Origin: Flavobacteriales bacterium
Lineage (GTDB): Bacteria; Bacteroidota; Bacteroidia; Flavobacteriales_F; PHOS-HE28
Direction of reading: 5' to 3'
Assembly (NCBI GenBank): GCA_019912395.1
Contig: JAIOIH010000026.1
Coordinates: forward strand, 115,516 to 179,515
DNA: 64,000 nt
The position numbers were made by a program, and so were the translations under genes. The stretch's first letter is position 1. The number at the start of each line of letters is the position of its first letter. A model generated the notes under the pieces. The model was not told where the DNA came from. It made no database searches and worked only from the letters and a program-made list of their open reading frames with translations. This document shows positions 59,464 to 64,000 of this stretch, one piece after another.

Positions 59464-59613
59464 CGGTGCGCTGGTTTTTGGGTTCCATCCCGGTTGGGGG
59501 AAGGAACGCGTTGGTTGCAGGACAAAGATGCCCCCAAGATCTTCCATGGGATGTGACGATCGTCCCCTTTTCGCTCATTGATCTGACCGAACTTTGCACG
59601 TCCCAACCGGCCG

Positions 59614-60420
59614 ATGATGAACAACATCCTATTGCCCACCGATTTCAGCGACACTTCGATGAAGGCCGCTGTGTTCGCACTTGACCTCTTTGGTAGCGAG
59701 GGGATGAACTACACCCTGCTGAACACCTATCTGAAACCGGCCTACCGGAACGCGCTGATACCGTTGAACCTGGACACCGAGCGGTCTTCGCGCAATGGCC
59801 TGCGGCGCATGGAGCGGCGTTGCCGCAAGCATGCCGGCACGGTACACATCGCCTTGCGTTCCAGTTTCGAGCCATTGGTGCAGGCCGTAAACGACCTGGA
59901 TGCAGCCAAGCCCGTGGACCTCGTGGTCATGGGTACCCAGGGCGAGGGCAACTATGGCCGGGTGGGCCGCAATACCCGGGCAGTGGTCGCATCGGCCAAC
60001 CCACCGGTGATCGCCGTGCCGGCCCAATGGCAACCGGTGCCCATTGCGAACATCCTGCTGGCCGATGATGGCCAGGGGATCACCCGCTCCAGCCTGGAGC
60101 CGCTTCTGGCCATCGCCCGGCGCACGGGTGCGCACATCACCATATTGCACGTGGGCAGCGCGGCCGATGATCAACGAACCAAGCGACAGCTACGGGAATT
60201 ATCCGGCAGTTTTGGTGACGTACCCCATTCGTTCACCACGGTGGACGACCATGCGGTAACGGAGGTCCTGGAACAGATGGTGGTGGAGAAGGACATCCAG
60301 CTGGTGGCCGTGTTGCGGAGAAAGCGCAGCTTCTGGGAACGCATGTTCCAAGGCAGCACTTCCAAGCGCATGGCGCTGCACACCACGGTGCCGCTGCTGG
60401 TGCTGCGGGAGAGGGAGTGA
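59614..60420 (+). CDS. Tandem universal-stress-protein (UspA) domain protein
   Basis: 268 residues with two UspA domains: the first (NNILLPTDFSDTSMKAA ... VVMGTQGEGNYGRVGRNTRAVV) has a complete ATP-binding-type G-x2-G-x9-G segment; the second (NILLADDGQGIT ... LLVLRERE) lacks it. Cytosolic. Domain-swapped tandem Usp proteins are common in Bacteroidota. A GAACTTTG box 18 bases upstream is a weak promoter signal. Confidence 0.88.
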   Translation: MMNNILLPTDFSDTSMKAAVFALDLFGSEGMNYTLLNTYLKPAYRNALIPLNLDTERSSRNGLRRMERRCRKHAGTVHIALRSSFEPLVQAVNDLDAAKPVDLVVMGTQGEGNYGRVGRNTRAVVASANPPVIAVPAQWQPVPIANILLADDGQGITRSSLEPLLAIARRTGAHITILHVGSAADDQRTKRQLRELSGSFGDVPHSFTTVDDHAVTEVLEQMVVEKDIQLVAVLRRKRSFWERMFQGSTSKRMALHTTVPLLVLRERE

Positions 60421-60446
60421 TCGGCACAGGGGCCCGGCAATGGTGG

Positions 60447-60908
60447 TCAACTGATACGGTAGATGACCAGGTTCCCTTGCTTGGTGAAGTACTGATCGAA
60501 AAGCTCGGGCTTTATCACGGTGGTCGTCCTACCCCTCCGGACCGAAAGGCGCTTTAAGTTGAAATGCCTTCCATTGATGAAGTATTGATCGTGGCTGGTA
60601 TAGGTGTCATTGGATAAACCTCCGATCATGAGTCCCTTGCCCGGGGGGAGGATGAACACGACCCGCGACCTCATCGTATCGAGATCAACGATCGGACGGG
60701 TTTTGTCCCAACGGAAGGCGTCATTGGCTGCCAGGTCGTAAACGCGCGGAACCTCGTTGAAGATCGGGAAGCCGTTCATCGGCAGTTCGATCTCATATTC
60801 GATCGCAAGGTCTGCGCCGGTCCGGTTGGTCACTACGATATATTCCTGCCTGGAACAGCCTTGCAACAGGACAACAAGGGACAACAGACCGAGCGCCGCT
60901 CTTTTCAT
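60447..60908 (-). CDS. Small hypothetical lipoprotein
   Basis: 153 residues beginning with a lipoprotein signal (LGLLSLVVLLQGCSRQ). The mature part is beta-rich (YIVVTNRTGADLAIEYEIELP ... RVVFILPPGKGLMIGG) with no recognised domain. It lies 45 bases before the large T9SS cargo gene stop on the same strand and converges with the UspA gene. Confidence 0.65.
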   Translation of the reverse strand: MKRAALGLLSLVVLLQGCSRQEYIVVTNRTGADLAIEYEIELPMNGFPIFNEVPRVYDLAANDAFRWDKTRPIVDLDTMRSRVVFILPPGKGLMIGGLSNDTYTSHDQYFINGRHFNLKRLSVRRGRTTTVIKPELFDQYFTKQGNLVIYRIS

Positions 60909-60953
60909 TCGTTCATGTGACCAACGCCAATGGTGCCATCCGCGGATGGTTGA

Positions 60954-63900
60954 CTAATACGCCACCCGTGTGCTCTCCATTCGCAAGCCATCGGTCATGC
61001 GGAGTAGGTACACCCCGTGCGCAAGGCGGTCCAGCGGCACTTTCACCAGGCCCTGGCCGGTGATCCCCGTGCTGCCCACCACGCGCCCGGTGAGGTCCAT
61101 CACTTCCAACGTGCTGCCGGGGGCGAAGTCGTGCAATACGAAGAGGCCGTCATTGCCGTAGAGCACTTGCAGGGGAAGGCCCTTGTTGTTGCTGAAGAAC
61201 ACCGGTACTGCATCGCTCACCACGGAGGTGCCGTCGATGTCGGTCTGGCGCAGGCGGTAATAGCTGAGCCCGTCCAAGGGGGACGGGTCCACGTTGGAAT
61301 AGTTGAGGACGCCTTGGCTGTTGCCCGCGCCCGGCACTTGCAGCAGCGGCGTGTAGTTCACGGCATCCGCGCTTCGTTCCACGGTGAAGTGGTCGTTGTT
61401 CTGCTCCGAGGCCGTGCTCCAGCGAAGGTCCACATGCTCGCCGATCGGTACCGCCGTGAACGAAAGCAGTTCAATGGGCAATGGGTTTGCATCGCTGAGG
61501 GAACCCAGGGTCCAGTAGTTGGCAGCCTGGGCGAAGGAGGACTGGATGGTGCCCGAGGTTACCGTGCCCGCCGAGGTGGTCCCGGTGATCGCGCTGTTCC
61601 CCCGGTCCACCCACATGCTGCCGTCCCAGTAAGCTACGCGCAGGTCCGTGAGCAAGGTGACGCCGCAACTCTCGGGATCTTCCCAGCTAAGGGTCACCCA
61701 GGCGTTCGGGGTGCCCGCACTGCGATCGATCTGCCAGTGTTCACAAGCGCTGACGTGGTGGAGGATGCCATCATGCAGGAGGCTGGGATAGGCCGCATTG
61801 AAGTATTCCGCCGTAAAGGCCAAGGTGCCACCCCCTGTGATCCCGGTCAGTGCCGCGGGCCGGTAGGAGGTGCCTTTGCCAATGGGGAAGGTGAAGTCCG
61901 TGTTCCCGTATTTCGCCACAGGGCCGTGGACGAAGCTGGCGTTGCTGGCATTCATTGCAGTGGCGCCAAGGTTGAGGGTGAGCATCTCCGTAGGTGTGGA
62001 GAAGATCCGTCCTTGGGTGAGGTCCAGCTCGTTCCGGATGGTGATCGGCGCGGTCAGGTAGACGTCCCCTCCGGGCTTGTCCACTTTCAGTTTGCCGAAC
62101 AGCTCAGCGGGATCGCTGTTCTGAATGTACTGGTCGCTGCTGCCGTTGAAGTTCACCAGACCATTATTCTCCAGGAACAGTCCTGCATTCTCGATATTGA
62201 TGAAGTCCCCACCCAGATTGAGGGTGCCAAAAACCACTGGACTTCCTTGAATGTTCAAGCCGCTTCCCGCACCAATGGTGATGTCCCCGGAAACGTTCAC
62301 TGCGCATCCAGCTGCTGCGGCGATCAACTCCGCCCTCTTTGCACCGGGCGATTGACCGGCCAGCTCGATGGATCCCGCGTTCAGCGTACCGTTGGTAAAG
62401 ACGGTTGTGGCCAAGTTGTTGGTCCCGTTCGTGTTCTGGATCCGGAACAGGCCACCCACGGTGAGGGTACTATTGTCGCGAATGTTCAAGAGACGGACCG
62501 TGGCGGTGTTGGTGGTCTGCAGCAATGAAGCACATACCGCCGTACCGCCGGGTTGGATACCGGGACTCAGCCCGACGTTGCAATTGTTGAAGGCGGTTTC
62601 GCTGATCACCACATCGGTGGTCGCATCCGGTATCCGCGCATCATCCCAGTTCTTGCACTCGAACCAATCCGTGTTCTTTCCCCCGCTCCACAGGCCGTGC
62701 GTCATGGTTCCCGGTGTGATGGGCAGGATGGGCGCCGAGAGCCAATTGTAGCCGGAGCTGTTGTACGTTCCGCAATCCGGGTAGGAGTTCCAATTGGCCT
62801 GGGCATCGATGCGGTCGATCCAAACGCGTTGTGTTGCTGCGGTCGTGGGGCCGATGTACTTGTTGAAATCCGAGGCAAGGGTGGGTGACATGCTGAAGCA
62901 TTCCACGCCGGGGGGCAGGTTGCTCCGTTGGGTGGGGTCGGTTCCACAGGAAGCTACCCACGGGAAGGCGGGGTTGGTGGTGAAGGCGAAGAGCAGTGTG
63001 CCGGAATAGGTGGCATTGTTGTTCGGCGAGGTGCCACTGGACCACGTGCCGCCCTGCATGAAGAAGAGCTGGTCGCCACCCGCGTTGAGGGCCACGGAGG
63101 TGTTCGGGTTCCCGGTGGGCGTGTTGATCGAGGTGCAGGTCCAAGCCGCATCGGGGGCCATGGAAATGATGTTCCCGGAACCCGAAGTGTTGAGGATCTT
63201 GAAGGTGATCACCTGCCCGGCAGGAATGGCGGGGCCGGTGCGCCTCATCCTCACCGTTCCTTCCGAATTGCCCCATTGGCCGGCGTTGCAGCGCTCGTAG
63301 CCATTGTCCGAGATGATGATCTCAGTACCGTAGGTGATCTCCTGGAAGCAGAAGAAGCTCACGCGGTCCTCGCCGATGGCACCGCCGCAAGAGCCTTCGT
63401 TCGCGTTCACGCCCACGACGGCCAGGTCGCCCGGTGCCAGCAGTGCGGGCGGTGAGTCATTGTCCCCGATCACCAAGGTGGCGCTGTTGTTGGCGCCGAT
63501 CGCGAAGCCTACGGGCACCGAGATGAGGGTGAAGGTCACCGTTTCAGTGGATTCCGGAAGTGCGTCGTCGTTCACGTTGACGGTGAAGCTGGCGGTGGGC
63601 GCATTGGGCCCGAAGAAAAGGGTGAAGGTCCCCGGCCCGATCGGGTTGGTGGTATAATCATCGTTGGGCAGCGGTCCATACGTCGCCCCCGGACCGTTCG
63701 TCATCTGGATGGTCATGCTGCCCGATACATGCGTGGTCGGCAGGAAGCTCAAGGTGAAGATCTGCGCACCGGCATTCTCCAGCACGGTAATGTTCAGTAC
63801 GCTGAAGTTGATGGTGGGGGTGACGTCATCGTTCGTGATGGTGAAGACATGCCCCAAATTGGAACCAAGCGAAATGCTGCCGGTTGCACTGGTGATGGTG

Positions 63901-64000
63901 AAGTCGATGGTCTCATCGGGCTCCGTGATCGCATCATCCACAAGGTTGATGGTGAAGGTAACGCTGGTGAAACCGGCGGGGACCGCAACAGGGATCACAT
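60954..64000 (-). CDS. Large T9SS cargo protein with Calx-beta domains (partial)
   Basis: At least 1014 residues, its N-terminus cut off by the right edge of the window. Two Calx-beta domains are visible near the edge (DEPDETIDFTITSATGSISL; VNVNDDALPESTETVTFTLI). Next comes a lamin-tail-like region (FSMSPTLASDFNKYIGPTTAATQ), long beta-helix-like repeats, and a fibronectin-like segment (SFTAVPIGEHVDLRWSTASE). The last 75 residues (LQVLYGNDGLFVL ... GLVKVPLDRLAHGVYLLRM) are a type A T9SS C-terminal sorting domain. It is expected to be secreted through the T9SS and anchored to or released from the surface. Confidence 0.88.
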   Translation of the reverse strand, partial: VIPVAVPAGFTSVTFTINLVDDAITEPDETIDFTITSATGSISLGSNLGHVFTITNDDVTPTINFSVLNITVLENAGAQIFTLSFLPTTHVSGSMTIQMTNGPGATYGPLPNDDYTTNPIGPGTFTLFFGPNAPTASFTVNVNDDALPESTETVTFTLISVPVGFAIGANNSATLVIGDNDSPPALLAPGDLAVVGVNANEGSCGGAIGEDRVSFFCFQEITYGTEIIISDNGYERCNAGQWGNSEGTVRMRRTGPAIPAGQVITFKILNTSGSGNIISMAPDAAWTCTSINTPTGNPNTSVALNAGGDQLFFMQGGTWSSGTSPNNNATYSGTLLFAFTTNPAFPWVASCGTDPTQRSNLPPGVECFSMSPTLASDFNKYIGPTTAATQRVWIDRIDAQANWNSYPDCGTYNSSGYNWLSAPILPITPGTMTHGLWSGGKNTDWFECKNWDDARIPDATTDVVISETAFNNCNVGLSPGIQPGGTAVCASLLQTTNTATVRLLNIRDNSTLTVGGLFRIQNTNGTNNLATTVFTNGTLNAGSIELAGQSPGAKRAELIAAAAGCAVNVSGDITIGAGSGLNIQGSPVVFGTLNLGGDFINIENAGLFLENNGLVNFNGSSDQYIQNSDPAELFGKLKVDKPGGDVYLTAPITIRNELDLTQGRIFSTPTEMLTLNLGATAMNASNASFVHGPVAKYGNTDFTFPIGKGTSYRPAALTGITGGGTLAFTAEYFNAAYPSLLHDGILHHVSACEHWQIDRSAGTPNAWVTLSWEDPESCGVTLLTDLRVAYWDGSMWVDRGNSAITGTTSAGTVTSGTIQSSFAQAANYWTLGSLSDANPLPIELLSFTAVPIGEHVDLRWSTASEQNNDHFTVERSADAVNYTPLLQVPGAGNSQGVLNYSNVDPSPLDGLSYYRLRQTDIDGTSVVSDAVPVFFSNNKGLPLQVLYGNDGLFVLHDFAPGSTLEVMDLTGRVVGSTGITGQGLVKVPLDRLAHGVYLLRMTDGLRMESTRVAY

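Overview
This window comes from a fairly GC-rich member of the Bacteroidota, most likely a Flavobacteriales-type lineage (inference). Supporting signs are a protein ending in a type-IX-secretion (T9SS) C-terminal sorting domain, a PorE-like TPR/propeller/OmpA protein, the small Bacteroidota-only DUF4295 protein beside ribosomal protein L33, a haem-binding-domain CxxCH protein, BshC (bacillithiol), near absence of Shine-Dalgarno sites, and promoters of the Bacteroidota TTG-N19-TAnnTTTG type. No tRNA, rRNA, CRISPR array, insertion sequence or prophage gene was recognised.

Layout. 1-10.8 kb (minus strand): lipoate-protein ligase flanked by short repeats, a thioester-containing alpha-2-macroglobulin lipoprotein, and two adjacent secreted proteins sharing SPOR-like C-terminal modules. 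10.9-22.9 kb (minus): a long tightly packed run transcribed asnB, glycosyltransferase, wza-like, wzc-like tyrosine kinase, rfbC-like epimerase, WecA/MraY-like transferase, lytic transglycosylase, uvrA; most of it is an exopolysaccharide/capsule locus. 22.9-24.3 kb: dihydrolipoyl dehydrogenase. 24.6-29.6 kb: a pair of paralogous membrane proteins, RidA, then surE / small membrane protein / lpxB and a SpoIID-type protein. 29.6-36.1 kb: a beta-barrel protein, a possible small gene, an M14 carboxypeptidase, a conserved hypothetical, a structured RNA candidate (about 33187-33416), queE and the PorE-like protein. 36.2-41.2 kb: FrnE-like DsbA protein, a proC / SMR-exporter operon, an orphan vsr, a TolB-like lipoprotein, acylphosphatase. 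41.3-46.8 kb: a large secreted sorbosone-dehydrogenase/PKD/PA14 protein and a proline-rich membrane protein. 46.9-49.2 kb: ahpC-ahpD divergent from oxyR. 49.2-53.6 kb: rpmG, DUF4295, ftsY, a SulP transporter, rimO. 53.6-64 kb: a secreted hypothetical, a haem-binding protein, a membrane-anchored papain-like protease, bshC, a TerB-like protein, a double UspA protein, a lipoprotein, and a large T9SS cargo protein running off the right edge.

How genes fit together. The AhpC/AhpD pair has the mycobacterial-type Cys-Pro-Cys and Cys-x2-Cys active sites and faces an OxyR whose two sensing cysteines are at positions 199 and 208, making a self-contained peroxide-response unit. Envelope building dominates elsewhere (polysaccharide export, LpxB, lytic transglycosylase, SpoIID, SPOR and OmpA modules). 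The most interesting non-coding signal is the rod-folding RNA candidate at 33.2-33.4 kb, which has its own near-consensus promoter and a terminal T-tract and resembles 6S RNA in size and shape. Several short intergenic repeat families are also present.
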